NCBI GenBank assembly: GCA_034336665.1
Contig: CM067576.1
Span: 18,328,658-18,392,657 of the forward strand
Reading direction: 5' to 3'
Source: Luscinia megarhynchos
Lineage: Eukaryota; Chordata; Aves; Passeriformes; Turdidae
DNA: 64,000 nucleotides
Shown: piece by piece, positions 34,301 through 48,000 of the stretch
Numbering within the stretch: the first letter of the stretch is position 1
How the letters are laid out: every line of letters starts with the position of its first letter
Notes under the pieces: generated by a model
The model's input: the letters and a program-made list of their open reading frames with translations, nothing else
Told to the model about the DNA's origin: nothing
Database searches by the model: none
Program-made: the position numbers and the translations under genes

Positions 34301-34794
34301 GACTTCACAAACCCCAGCTGGGACTCCCCAAAATGACCCAAATTCACCCCCGAGATCCAAGCAGACCTCCCAAATCCCACCTGAGATCTTTCCAAACCCA
34401 CCTGGGATGCCCCCAAAATTCCTGCAATTCCCCCTGAAATCCCACCTGGGAACCCCCCAAAATTCTACAAATTCACCCCTAAATACACCTGGGCCCCCCA
34501 AACCTCACCTGGGACCCCAAAATATCCAAATTTCTCCCAACACTTCCCAGGGACTCCTCAAAACCTCACAAACCCCACCCAGAACCCCCCAAATCCCACC
34601 TGGGATCCTCCAAAATACCAAAAATTCCCCGCCAAAATCTCTCATGGGACCCATGAAAAATCCACCAAAGCTTCTTCAAACCCTCCTGGAACACCACAAA
34701 CGCCACCTGGGACCCCCAAATCCCACAAATTGATGTCAAAATCCACCTGGGACCCCCAAAATATTCTCAAATCACCCCAGAAACCAACTGCGAG
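31400..34794 (-). repeat. C-rich minisatellite (same family, inverted)
   Basis: The same minisatellite in the opposite orientation: CCCAAATCCCACCTGGGACCC-like units of about 35-40 bp. Longer-range repetition is visible through the landmark TCCCTCAACTCTCCCTCTAAG and relatives at about 32010, 32635, 33225, 33550 and 33940. Copies are diverged and indel-rich. No open reading frame is kept between units, so coding function is unlikely. Confidence 0.92.
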
Positions 34795-35349
34795 TGTTAT
34801 AAATGAGTACAATGGACCATGCGAGATCGAATCAAAATTGAAAAAATTATTGGTCACAGAAAAGCAAAAGTAAAGATCAGCTAGCGCCGGGCGGCAGGGA
34901 GTCGAGCCAAGCCCGCTCCACCAACTGCCACAAGCCCCCCCCTCAGTTCGTCCCTTTTAAGTTGTTTCTGGATTACGTGTTTTTAGTAATTTGCGCATGC
35001 TCTTCCAGTTGCTAGGGGTCTTTTTCTGGTCTTTTTTCTGCTTTCTGGTGGTCGAGGGATGAAGGTGAGGAGCCTCTTTCTCTGTTTTGTCTTGCTAACC
35101 CCCCTCCTCCTTATAGGGTGATCCGGGCGGTTTCTTGGGAACTTACTAGCACTTAGATATGTGATTTATGCAAGTAAAGCAAATTGATTAACTCTCAAGG
35201 TCTGTCTGGCTAGCAAAGCTAAACAATTAACAGCTTCTTGGCAAGCAAAGCAAAGCAATAAAACAATTTACGACATCTTGGCTCCACAGGCCCAGGCGAT
35301 ATCTTTCTCAAGGTCTGTCAGGCGAACAAAAGGTTTCTTATCTATCACA
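34795..35349 (+). mobile_element. Solo LTR, 555 bp
   Basis: A non-repetitive insert in the C-rich minisatellite. It starts TGTTATAAATGAG and ends CTATCACA, so it has TG...CA ends. Flanks are CGAG (34791-34794) and GGAG (35350-35353), a 4-bp target duplication with one mismatch. An uninterrupted copy of the target (CCAGAAACCAACTGGGAGCCCCC) occurs at about 32303-32325, which fixes both boundaries. AATAAA at about 35258-35263 gives a plus orientation. No internal retroviral sequence remains, so it probably arose by recombination between two LTRs. Confidence 0.85.
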
Positions 35350-35770
35350 GGAGCCCCGAAAACTCCTCAAATCCTCTAAAAAAATCCGTCACGGAGATCC
35401 CAAAATCCCTTAAATCTCGCCCAAAACCCATCCAGGAAGCCCCAAATCCCATCTGGGATCCCCCCCAAATTACCCCCAAAATCCACTCAGGACCCCTGAA
35501 AATCCACCAAAGCCTCGTCAACCCCCAGCTGGGACTCGGTGAACAACACCTGAGACCCCCCCAAATCCCACAAATTCATGCCAAAGTCCACCTGAGACCC
35601 CCCAAATTCGCCTCAAATCACCCCCTTAACCGACCTGGGACGCCCGAAAACCCCACAGGGACGCTGCCAAATCCCTCAACTCTCCCTTTTAAGCCCAACC
35701 AGAACCTACAAATTCTACCATAGATATCCAAAAATCCCTCTAATTCCCTTTCAAATCCCACCTGCGACCC
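35350..35770 (-). repeat. C-rich minisatellite, distal part
   Basis: This continues the array after the solo LTR. It aligns in inverse with the beginning of the G-rich array at 30830-30960: GGGATTTGAAAGGGAATT, then GGTTCTGGTTGGGCTTA, then GATTTGG..GCGTCCCTGTGGGGTTTT. That proves the arms are paired from the promoter inwards. Confidence 0.9.
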
Positions 35771-36064
35771 CTCAAAAACTCGTGACACCTTGGCGGTCGA
35801 TTTAGTTCGGGCGGCATTTTCCCTCCTTCCCTCTCAAGGCAACAGCGCTCTGATGGGCCCCGCCCCGTGAGGTACCTGGCACTTCCATTGGCTAAACGTT
35901 TCCGCATTTTTCATACCCCTCTCTGCTTAGCGTGAGCCGGTTGCCCCGGTACAGAGCCATGCTGATTAGTGGGGCAGGAAAGAGGGCGGGCCATGCTCAG
36001 ACAAGCCGTGCCGCGTTATTGGCTGAAAGGTGGCAAAGGAGGTGGGGCTACTGAGATGAGAAAA
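35771..36064 (-). promoter_or_regulatory. CCAAT-box promoter and ATG exon, right copy (inverted)
   Basis: This is the minus-strand counterpart of 30511-30810. Two CCAAT boxes survive (ATTGG on the plus strand near 36018 and 35887). The second reads CTAAT instead of CCAAT and the third GCTAAGC instead of GCCAATC. GGGGCGGGG is kept. The ATG is at 35817-35815 in the same position as in the left copy and opens MPPELNRPPRCHEFLR, followed by CGCAG|GTGGGA, a donor-like match; without splicing the frame stops soon after. Peptide similarity to the left copy is limited to scattered residues and FLR. Confidence 0.62.
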
Positions 36065-39000
36065 GGTTTCTCAGTGTGAATTGTAAAGGGTTTTTCCTGG
36101 TTTTAAGTCTGATTTTTCCTGCGTTTTTCCAGATGTTTTCCCCAATAATGCCTGGAATTTTGCTAGCTTTGGGTGTTCCAGTGCAACTTTTGGCAATGTT
36201 GGGCCCATTTTCCTTGATTCTTTAGGGATTTTTCCTTTCTTAGTGCCAATTGTCAGGGACTTTTCTGGTTTGTTAGGCTCAATTTTTCCTGCATTTTTCC
36301 TGATGCTTTTCCCAGCAGTCCTTGGAGTTTTGGCCAAGTTTACGTCTTTTAGCATGGATTTCAGGAGTCTTTTGGGCCATTGTTCGTGTCATTTCCTGGC
36401 TTTTTGGGCCATTTTATGTCGCATTTCCTCTGGATATTTTTTCTGCTCATTTCACCAGTTTTTCCTCAGAAATTCCTGGAATCTCACTGGATTTTGGGGC
36501 CATGTTTGGTTTTTTAGTGCAGATGTTAGGTGTTTTTCTGGCCATTATGGGTGCAATTTCTGGGGATTTCTGTGTTTCTTAGTGGGAATTTTAGGCATTT
36601 TCCTGGGTTGCTAAGGTTCACTTTTCCGGTTTTTCCAGATGTTTTCCCCAATAATGCTTGGAATTTTGATGGGTTTTGGGGCTGTTTCAGTGTTGATTTT
36701 AGGACTATTTCGGCCATTTTCATATGGATTTTGGGGATTTTTGTTTCTTAGTGCCAATTTTGTTAGGCTTAATTTTCCCTGGCTATTTTTCCTGATGCTT
36801 TTCCCAGCAGTCCTTGGAGTTTTGGCCGAGTTTAGGTGTTTTAGTATGGATTTCAGGAGTTTTTGGGCCATTGTTCGTGTCATTTCCAGGCTTTTTGGGG
36901 CCATTTTATGTCCCATTTCCTCTGGATATTTTTGTCCGCTCATTTCACCAGTTTTTCCTCAGAAATTCCAGGAATCTCACTGGATTTTGGGGCCATGTTT
37001 GGTTTTTTAGTGCAGATGTTAGGTCTTTTTCTGGCCATTATTGGTGCAATTTCTGGGGGATTTTTGTGTTTCTTAGTGGGAATTTTTAGGCATTTTCCTG
37101 GGTTGCTAAGGTTCACTTTTCCTGGATATTTTTCCTGATGTTTTCCCCAATAATGCTTGGAATTTTGACCGGTTTGGGCTGTTTCAGTGTCGATTGTAGG
37201 ACTATTTCTGGCCATTTTCATATGGATTTTGAGGGGATTTTTGTTTCTTAGTGCCAATTTGTTAGGCTGATTTTCCCTGGATTTTTCCTGATGCTTTCCC
37301 ATCGATCCTTGGTATTTTGGCAGATTGTCGATGGTTTTGTACAGATTCCAGGAGTTTTTGGGCCATTTTTTGCGCCATTTTAGGGGGTTTTGGGCCATTT
37401 TAAGTCTCATTTCCTTTGGAAGTTTGCCCAGTTATTTTTCCAGTTTTTTCCTTAGAAATCCCAGGACGCTCACTGGCTTTTGGGGGCAGATATTAGGGCT
37501 TTTTCTGGCCATTCTTTGTGCAATTTCTTGTGGATTTTGTGTTTCTCAGTGCGAATTGGAAAGGATTTTTCCTCTTTTAAAGGCAGAGATTTTCCTGGGT
37601 TTTTCCAGATGTTTTCCCCAATAATGCCTGCAATTTTGCTAGCTTTGGGGTGTTCCAGTGCAACTTTTGGCAATGTTGGGCCCATTTTCCCTTGGATTCT
37701 TTGGGGATTTTTCCTTTCTTAGTGCCAATTGTCAGGGACTTTTCTGGTTTGTTAGGCTCAATTTTTCCTGCATTTTTCCTGATGCTTTTCCCAGCAGTCC
37801 TTGGAGTTTTGGCCAAGTTTACGTGTTCTAGTATGGATTTCAGGAGTCTTTGGGCCATTGTTCGTGTCATTTCCAGGCTTTTTGGGCCATTTTATGTTGC
37901 ATTTCCTCTGGATATTTTTTCTGCTCATTTTGCCAGCTTATTCTTCAGAAATTCCTGGAATCTCACTGGATTTTGGGGCCATGTTTGGCTTTTTAGCACA
38001 GATGTTGGGTGTTTTTTCTGGCCATTATGGTGCAATTTCTGGGGGATTTCTGTGTTTCTTAGTGGGAATTTTTAGGCATTTTCCTGCGTTTCCTAGGTTC
38101 ACTTTTCCTGGATATTTTCCTGATGTTTTCCCTTATAATGCTTGGAATTTTGACCGGTTTGGGGTGTTTCAGTGTCGATTGTAGGACTATTTCTGGCCAT
38201 TTTCATATGGATTTTGAGGGGATTTTTCGTTTCTTAGTGCCAATTTGTTAGGCTGATTTTCCCTGGATTTTTCCTGATGCTTTCCCATCGATCCTTGGTA
38301 TTTTGGCAGATTGTCGATGGTTTTTGTACAGATTCCAGGAGTTTTTGGGGCCATTTTGCGCCATTTTAGGGGTTTTGGGCCATTTTAAGTCTCATTTCTT
38401 TGGAAGTTTGCCCAGTTATTTTTCCAGTTTTTTCCTTAGAAATCCCAGGACGCTCACTGGCTTTTGGGGCAGATATTAGGGCTTTTTCTGGCCATTCTTT
38501 GTGCAATTTCTTGTGGATTTTTGTGTTTCTCAGTGCGAATTGGAAAGGATTTTTCCTCTTTTAAAGGCAGAGATTTTCCTGAGTTTTTCCAGATGTTTTC
38601 CCCAATAATGCCTGCAATTTTGCTAGCTTTGGGGTGTTCCAGTGCAACTTTTGGCAATGTTGGGCCCATTTTCCTTGGATTCTTTGGGGATTTTTCCTTT
38701 CTTAGTGCCAATTGTCAGGGACTTTTCTGGTTTGTTAGGCTCAATTTTTCCTGCATTTTTCCTGATGCTTTTCCCAGCAGTCCTTGGAGTTTTGGCCAAG
38801 TTTACGTGTTCTAGTATGGATTTCAGGAGTCTTTGGGCCATTGTTCGTGTCATTTCAGACTTTTGGGCCATTTTAAGTCACATTTCCTCTGGATATTTTT
38901 TCTGCTCATTTCACAGGTTTTATTCTTCAGAAATTCCTGGAATCTCACTGGATTTTGGGGCCATGTTTGGTTTTTAGTGCAGATGTTAGGTGTTTTTCTG

Positions 39001-42000
39001 GCCATTATGGGTGCAATTTCTGGGGGATTTCTGTGTTTCTTAGTGGGAATTTTTAGGCATTTTCCTGGGTTGCTAAGGTTCACTTTTCCGGGTTTTTTTC
39101 CTGATAATTTCCCCAATAATGCTTGGAATTTTGATGGGTTTGGGCTGTTTCAGTGTTGATTTTAGGACTATTTCTGGCCATTTTTATATGGATTTTGAAG
39201 GGGATTTTTTGTTTCTTATTGCCCATTTGTTAGGCTGGATTTTCCCTGGCTATTTACTTATGCTTTTCCCAGCAGTTCTTTGAATTTTGGCTCAGTTTAG
39301 GTGTTTTAGTATGGATTTCAGGAGTTTTTGGGCCATTGTTCGTGTCATTTCCAGGCTTTTTGGGGCATTTTATGTCCCATTTCTTCTGGATGTTTTGTCC
39401 ACTCACTTCACCAATTTTTCCTCAGAAATGCCAGGAATCTCACTGGATTTTGGGGCCATGTTTGGCTTTTTAGCACAGATGTTGTGTGTTTTTTCTGGCC
39501 ATTATGGTGCAATTTCTGGGGGATTTCTGTGTTTCTTAGTGGGAATTTTTAGGCATTTTCCTGCGTTTCCTAGGTTCACTTTTCCTGGATATTTTCCTGA
39601 TGTTTTCCCCAATAATGCTTGGAATTTTGACCGGGTTTGGGGTGTTTCAGTGTTGATTGTAGGACTATTTCTGGCCATTTTCACATGGATTTTGAGGGGA
39701 TTTTTTGTTTCTTAGTGCCAATTTGTTAGTCTGATTTTCCTGGATTTTTCCTGATGCTTTCCCAGCAGTCCTTGGTATTTTGGCAGATTGTCGATGGTTT
39801 TTGTACAGATTCCAGGAGTTTTTGGGCCATGTTTTGCACCATTTTAGGGGGTTTTGGGCCATTTTAAGTCTCATTTCCTTTGGAAGTTTGCCCAGTTACT
39901 TTTCCAGTTTTTTCCTTAGAAATCCCAGGACGCTCACTGGCTTTTGGGTCAGATATTAGGACTTTTTCTGGCCATTCTTTGTGCAATTTCTGGTGGATTT
40001 TTGTGTTTCTCAGTGCGAATTGGAAAGGATTTTTCCTCTTTTAAATGCAGAGATTTTCCTGGGTTTTTCCAGATGTTTTCCCCAATAATGCCTGCAATTT
40101 TGCTAGCTTTGGGGTGTTCCAGTGCAACTTTTGGCAATGTTGGGCCCATTTTCCCTTGGATTCTTTGGGGATTTTTCCTTTCTTAGTGCCAATTGTCAGG
40201 GACTTTTCTGGTTTGTTAGGCTCAATTTTTCCTGCATTTTTCCTGATGCTTTTCCCAGCAGTCCTTGGAGTTTTGGCCAAGTTTACGTGTTCTAGTATGG
40301 ATTTCAGGAGTCTTTGGGCCATTGTTGGTGTCATTTCCAGACTTTTTGAGCCATTTTATGTGGCATTTCCTCTGGATATTTTTTCCGCTCATTTTGCCAG
40401 GTTATTCTTCAGAAATTCCTGGAATCACACTGTATTTTGGGGCCATGTTTAGTTTTTAGTGCAGATGTTAGGTGTTTTTCTGACCATTATGGGTGCAGTT
40501 TCTGGGGGATTTCTGTGTTTCTTAGTGGGAATTTTTAGGCATTTTCCTGGGTTGCTAAGGTTCACTTTTCCGGGTTTTTTTCCTGATAATTTCCCCAATA
40601 ATGCTTGGAATTTTGATGGGTTTGGGCTGTTTCAGTGTTGATTTTAGGACTATTTCTGGCCATTTTCAAATGGATTTTGAAGGGGATTTTTTGTTTCTTA
40701 TTGCCATTTTTTTAGGCTGAATTTTCCCTGGCTTTATACTTATGCTTTTCCCAGCAGTTCTTTGAATTTTGGCCGACTTCAGGCGTTTTAGTATGAATTT
40801 CATGATTTTTTTGGGCCATTGTTCGTGTCATTTCCAGGCTTTTTGGGGCATTTTATGTCCCATTTCTTCTGGATGTTTTGTCCACTCACTTCACCATTTT
40901 TTCCTCAGAAATGCCAGGAATCTCACTGGATTTTGGGGCCATGTTTGGCTTTTTAGCGCAGATGTTAGGTGTTTTTTCTGGCCATTCTTGGTGCAATTTC
41001 TGGGGGATTTCTGTGTTTCTTAGTGGGAATTTTTAGGCATTTTCCTGCGTTTCCTAGGTTCACTTTTCCTGGATATTTTCCTGATGTTTTCCCTTGTAAT
41101 GCTTGGAATTTTGACTAGTTTGGGCTGTTTCAGTGTCGATTGTAGGACTATTTCTGGCCATGTTCATATGGATTTTGAGGGGATTTTTCGTTTCTTAGTG
41201 CCAATTTTTTAGGCTGATTTTCCCTGGATATTTCCTGATGCTTTCCCATTGATCCTTGGTATTTTGGCAGATTGTTGATGGTTTTGGTACAGGTTCCCGG
41301 AGTTTTTGGGCCATTTTTTTGCGCCATTTTAGGGGGTTTTGGGCTATTTTGAGTCTCAGTATTTTCCTTAGAAATCCCAGGACACTCACTGGCTTTTGGG
41401 GCAGATATTAGGACTTTTTCTGGCCATTCTTTGTGCAATTTCTTGTGGATTTTTGTGTTTCTCAGTGCGAATTGGAAAGGATTTTTCCTCTTTTAAAGGC
41501 AGAGATTTTCCTGGGTTTTTCCAGATGTTTTCCCCAATAATGCCTGCAATTTTGCTAGCTTTGGGGTGTTCCAGTGCAACTTTTGGCAATGTTGGGCCCA
41601 TTTTCCCTTGGATTCTCAGGAGATTTTTCCTTTCTTAGTGCCAAATGTCAGGGACTTTTCTGGTTTGTTAGGCTCAATTTTTCCTGCATTTTTCCTGCTG
41701 CTTTTCCCAGCAGTCCTTGGAGTTTTGGCCGAGTTCAGGTGTTTTAGTATGGATTTCAGGAGTTTTTGGGCCATTGTTCATGTCATTTCCAGACTTTTTG
41801 GGCCATTTTATGTTGAATTTCCTCTGAATATTTTTTCCGCTCATTTCGCCAGTTTATTCTTCAGAAATTCCTGGAATCACACTGTATTTTGGGGCCATGT
41901 TTAGTTTTTAGTGCAGATGTTAGGTGTTTTTCTGACCATTATGGGTGCAGTTTCTGGGGGATTTCTGTGTTTCTTAGTGGGAATTTTTAGGCATTTTCCT

Positions 42001-45000
42001 GGGTTGCTAAGGTTCACTTTTCCGGGTTTTTTTCCTGATAATTTCCCCAATAATGCTTGGAATTTTGATGGGTTTGGGCTGTTTCAGTGTTGATTTTAGG
42101 ACTATTTCTGGCCATTTTCATATGGATTTTGAAGGGGATTTTTTGTTTCTTATTGCCCATTTGTTAGGCTGGATTTTCCCTGGCTTTTTACTTATGCTTT
42201 TCCCAGCAGTTCTTTGAATTTTGGCTCAGTTTAGGTGTTTTAGTATGGATTTCAGGAGTTTTTGGGCCATTGTTCGTGTCATTTCCAGGCTTTTTGGGGC
42301 ATTTTATGTCCCATTTCTTCTGGATGTTTTGTCCACTCACTTCACCAATTTTTCCTCAGAAATTCCAGGAATCTCACTGGATTTTGGGGCCATGTTTGGC
42401 TTTTTAGCGCAGATGTTAGGTGTTTTTTCTGGCCATTATGGTGCAATTTCTGGGGGATTTCTGTGTTTCTTAGTGGGAATTTTAGGCATTTTCCTGCGTT
42501 TCTAGGTTCACTTTTCCTGGATATTTTCCTGATGTTTTCCCTTATAATGCTTGGAATTTTGATGGGTTTGGGGTGTTTCAGTGTCGATTGTAGGACTATT
42601 TCTGGCCATTTTCATATGGATTTTGAGGGGATTTTTCGTTTCTTAGTGCCAATTTTGTTAGGCTGATTTTCCTGGATTTTTCCTGATGCTTTCCCAGCAG
42701 TCCTTGGTATTTTGGCCAGATTGTCGATGGTTTTAGTATGGATTTCAGGAGTTTTTGGGCCATTGTTCGTGTCATTTCCAGGGGCTTTTGGGCCATTTTA
42801 AGTCTCATTTCCTCTGGATATTTTGCCCAGCTCATTTTCCAGTTTTTTCCTTCAGAAATTCCCAGGAATCTCACTGGATTTTGGGGCCATGTTTAGTTTT
42901 TAGTGCAGATGTTAGGTGTTTTTCTGGCCATTATGGGTGCAATTTCTGGGGGATTTCTGTGTTTCTTAGTGGGAATTTTAGGCATTTTCCTGCGTTGCTA
43001 AGGTTCAGACTTTTCCTGGGTTTTTTCCAGATGTTTTCCCCAATAATGCTTGGAATTTTGATGGGTTTGGGCTGTTTCAGTGTTGATTTTAGGACTATTT
43101 CTGGCCATTTTCATATGGATTCTTTGGGGGATTTTTCCTTTCTTAGTGCCAATTTTGTTAGGCTCAATTTTCCTGGCATTTTTCCTGATGCTTTTCCCAG
43201 CAGTCCTTGAATTTTGGCCGAAGTTTAGGTGTTTTAGTATGGATTTCAGGAGTTTTTGGGCCATTGTTCGTGTCATTTCCAGGCTTTTTGGGGCATTTTA
43301 TGTCACATTTCTTCTGGATGTTTTGTCCACTCACTTCACCAGTTTTTCCTCAGAAATTCCAGGAATCTCACTGGATTTTGGGGCCATGTTTGGCTTTTTA
43401 GTGCAGATGTTAGGTGTTTTTTCTGGCCATTATGGTGCAATTTCTGGGGGATTTCTGTGTTTCTTAGTGGGAATTTTTAGGCATTTTCCTGGGTTTCCTA
43501 GGTTCAATTTATGCTGGATATTTTTCCTGATGTTTTCCCCCAATAATGCTTGGAATTTTGATGGGTTTGGGGTGTTTCAGTGTCGATTGTAGGACTATTT
43601 CTGGCCATTTTCATATGGATTTTGAGGGGATTTTTCGTTTCTTAGTGCCAATTTGTTAGTCTGATTTTCCCTGGATTTTTCCTGATGCTTTCCCAGCCGT
43701 CCTTGGTATTTTGGCAGATTGTCGATGGTTTTTGTACAGATTCCAGGAGTTTTTGGGCCATTTTTTGCGCCATTTTAGGGGGTTTTGGGCCATTTTAAGT
43801 CTCATTTCCTTTGGAAGTTTGCCCAGTTACTTTTCCAGTTTTTTCCTTAGAAATCCCAGGACGCTCACTGGCTTTTGGGTCAGATATTAGGACTTTTTCT
43901 GGCCATTCTTTGTGCAATTTCTTGTGGATTTTTGTGTTTCTCAGTGCGAATTGGAAAGGATTTTTCCTTTTTTAAATGCAGAGATTTTCCTGGGTTTTTC
44001 CAGACGTTTTCCCCAATAATGCCTGCAATTTTGCTAGCTTTGGGGTGTTCCAGTGCAACTTTTGGCAATGTTGGGCCCATTTTCCCCTTGAATTCTCAGG
44101 AGATTTTTCCTTTCTTAGTGCCAAATGTCAGGGACTTTTCTGGTTTGTTAGGCTCAATTTTTCCTGCATTTTTCCTGCTGCTTTTCCCAGCAGTCCTTGG
44201 AGTTTTGGCCGAGTTCAGGTGTTTTAGTATGGATTTCAGGAGTTTTTGGGCCATTGTTCATGTCATTTCCAGACTTTTTGGGCCATTTTATGTTGAATTT
44301 CCTCTGAATATTTTTTCCGCTCATTTCGCCAGTTTATTCTTCAGAAATTCCTGGAATCACACTGTATTTTGGGGCCATGTTTAGTTTTTAGTGCAGATGT
44401 TAGGTGTTTTTCTGACCATTATGGGTGCAGTTTCTGGGGGATTTCTGTGTTTCTTAGTGGGAATTTTTAGGCATTTTCCTGGGTTGCTAAGGTTCACTTT
44501 TCCGGGTTTTTTTCCTGATAATTTCCCCAATAATGCTTGGAATTTTGATCGGTTTGGGATGTTTCAGTGTTGATTTTAGGACTATTTCTGGCCATTTTCA
44601 CATGGATTTTGAGGGGATTTTTTGTTTCTTAGTGCCAATTTGTTAGGCTGATTTTCCTTGGATTTTTCCTGATGCTTTCCCTTCGATCCTTGGTATTTTG
44701 GCAGATTGTCTATGGTTTTTGTACAGATTCCAGGAGTTTTTGGGCCATGTTTTGCACCATTTTAGGGGGTTTTGGGCCATTTTAAGTCTCATTTCCTTTG
44801 GAAGTTTGCCCAGTTACTTTTCCAGTTTTTTCCTTAGAAATCCCAGGACGCTCACTGGCTTTTGGGTCAGATATTAGGACTTTTTCTGGCCATTCTTTGT
44901 GCAATTTCTTGTGGATTTTTGTGTTTCTCAGTGCGAATTGGAAAGGATTTTTCCTCTTTTAAAGGCAGAGATTTTCCTGGGTTTTTCCAGATGTTTTCCC

Positions 45001-48000
45001 CAATAATGCCTGCAATTTTGCTAGCTTTGGGGTGTTCCAGTGCAACTTTTGGCAATGTTGGGCCCATTTTCCCTTGGATTCTTAGGGGATTTTTCCTTTC
45101 TTAGTGCCAATTGTCAGGGACTTTTCTGGTTTGTTAGGCTCAATTTTTCCTGCATTTTTCCTGATGCTTTTCCCAGCAGTCCTTGGAGTTTTGGCCAAGT
45201 TTACGTGTTTTAGTATGGATTTCAGGAGTCTTTGGGCCATTGTTCGTGTCATTTCCTCACTTTTTGGGCCATTTTAAGTCACATTTCCTCTGGATATTTT
45301 TTCCTGCTCATTTCGCCAGGTTTTTCTTCAGAAATTCCAGGAATCTCACTGGATTTTGGGGCCATGTTTGGTTTTTAAGTGCAGATGTTAGGTGTTTTTC
45401 TGGCCATTATGGGTGCAATTTCTGGGGGATTTCTGTGTTTCTTAGTGGGAATTTTTAGGCATTTTCCTGGGTTGCTAAGGTTCACTTTTCCGGGTTTTTT
45501 CCTGATAATTTTCCCCAATAATGCTTGGAATTTTGATGGGTTTGGGCTGTTTCAGTGTTGATTTTAGGACTATTTCTGGCCATTTTCATATGGATTTTGA
45601 GGGGATTTTTGTTTCTTAGTGCCAATTTTGTTAGGCTGAATTTTCCCTGGCTATTTTTCCTGATGCTTTTCCCAGCAGTCCTTTGAATTTTGGCCAGTTT
45701 AGGTGTTTTAGTATGGATTTCAGGAGTTTTTGGGCCATTGTTCGTGTCATTTCCAGGCTTTTTGGGGCCATTTTATGTCCCATTTCTTCTGGATGTTTTG
45801 TCCACTCACTTCACCAGTTTTTCCTCAGAAATTCCAGGAATCTCACTGGATTTTTGGGGGCCATGTTTGGCTTTTTAGCGCAGATGTTAGGTGTTTTTCT
45901 GGCCATTCTTTGGTGCAATTTCTGGGGGATTTCTGTGTTTCTCAGTGCGAATTTTGTTAAAGGCATTTTTCCTGCTTTCTAAGGTTCACTTTTCCTGGGT
46001 TTTTTCCTGATGTTTTCCCCAATAATGCCTTGGAATTTTGCTAGCTTTGGGGTGTTTCAGTGTCGATTGTAGGACTATTTCTGGCCATTTTCATATGGAT
46101 TTTGAGGGGATTTTTCCTTTCTTATTGCCAATTTTTTAGGCTGAATTTTCCCTTGCTTTTTACTTACGCTTTTCCCAGAAGTCCTTGGAATTTTGGCTGA
46201 GTCTAGGTGTTTTAGTATGGATTTCAGGAGTTTTTGGGCCATTGTTCATTTCCAGGCTTTTTGGGGCATTTTATGTCACATTTCCTCTGGATGTTTTGTC
46301 CATTCACTTCGCCAGGTTTTTCCTCAGAAATTCCAGGAATCTCACTGGATTTTGGGACCATGTTTGGTTTTTAAGTGCAGATGTTAGGACCTTTTCTGGC
46401 GATTTTGGGTGCAATTTTTGGGGGATTTCTATGTTTCTTATTGGGAATTTTTAGGCATTTTCCTGGGTTGCTAAGGTTCAATTTATGCTGGATTTTTTCT
46501 TCTTGTTTTCTCACATAATGCTTGGAATTTTGATGGGTTTGGGCTGTTTCAGTGTCGATTTTAGGACTATTTCAGGCCATTTTCATATGACTTTGAGGGG
46601 ATTTTTTGTTTCTTAGTGCCAATTTGTTAGGCTGATTTTCCCTGGATTTTTCCTGATGCTTTCCCAGCTGTCCTCGGTATTTTTGCAGATTGTCAATGAT
46701 TTTTGTACAAATTTCAGGAATTTTCTGGCCAATTTTTTGGGCCATTTTAGGAGGTTTTGGGCCATTTTAAGTCCCATTTCCTTTGGAAGTTTGCCCAGTT
46801 ACTTTTCCAGTTTTTTCCTTAGAAATCCCAGCACACTCACAGGCTTTTGGGACAGATATGAGGAGTTTTTCTGGCCATTCTTTGGTGCAATTTCTGGGGT
46901 GGATTTCTGTGTTTCTCAGTGCGAATTGGAAAGGATTTTTCCTCTTTTAAAGGCAGAGTTTTTCCTGGGTTTTCCAGATGTTTTCCCCAATAATGCCTGC
47001 AATTTTGCTAGCTTTGGGGTGTTCCAGTGCAACTTTTGGCAATGTTGGGCCCATTTTCCTTTGGATTCTTAGGGGATTTTTCCTTTCTTAGTGCCAATTG
47101 TCAGGGACTTTTCTGGTTTGTTAGGCTCAATTTTTCCTGCATTTTTCCTGTTGTTTTTCCCAGCAGTCCTTGGAATTTTGGCAGAGTTTAGGTGTTTTAG
47201 TATGGATTTCAGGAGTTTTTTGGGCCATTGTTCATGTCATTTCCAGACTTTTTGGACCATTTTATGTTGCATTTCCTCTGGATATTTTTTCCGCTCATTT
47301 CGCCAGGTTTTTCTTCAGAAATTCCTGGAATCTCACTGGATTTTGGGGCCATGTTTGGTTTTTAGTGCAGATGTTAGGTGTTTTTCTGGCCATTATGGGT
47401 GCAATTTCTGGGGGATTTCTGTGTTTCTTAGTGGGAATTTTTAGGCATTTTCCTGGGTTGCTAAGGTTCACTTTTCCGGTTTTTTCCTGATATTTTCCCC
47501 AATAATGCTTGGAATTTTGATGGGTTTGGGGCTGTTTCAGTGTCGATTTTAGGACTATTTCTGGCCATTTTCATATGGATTTTGAGGGGATTTTTCGTTT
47601 CTTAGTGCCAATTTTGTTAGGCTGATTTTCCCTGGAGTTTTTCCTGATGCTTTCCCAGCAGTCCTTGGTATTTTGGCAGATTGTCGATGGTTTTGTACAG
47701 ATTCCAGGAGTTTTTGGGCCATTTTTTGAGCCATTTTAGGGGTTTTGGGCCATTTTAAGTCTCATTTCCTTTGGAAGTTTGCCCTGTTATTTTTCCAGTT
47801 TTTTCCTTAGAAATCCCAGGACGCTCACTGGCTTTTGGGGCAGATATTAGGACTTTTTCTGGCCATTCTTTGTGCAATTTCTGGTGGATTTTTGTGTTTC
47901 TCAGTGCGAATTGGAAAGGATTTTTCCTCTTTTAAAGGCAGAGTTTTTCCTGGGTTTTCCAGATGTTTTCCCCAATAATGCCTGCAATTTTGCTAGCTTT

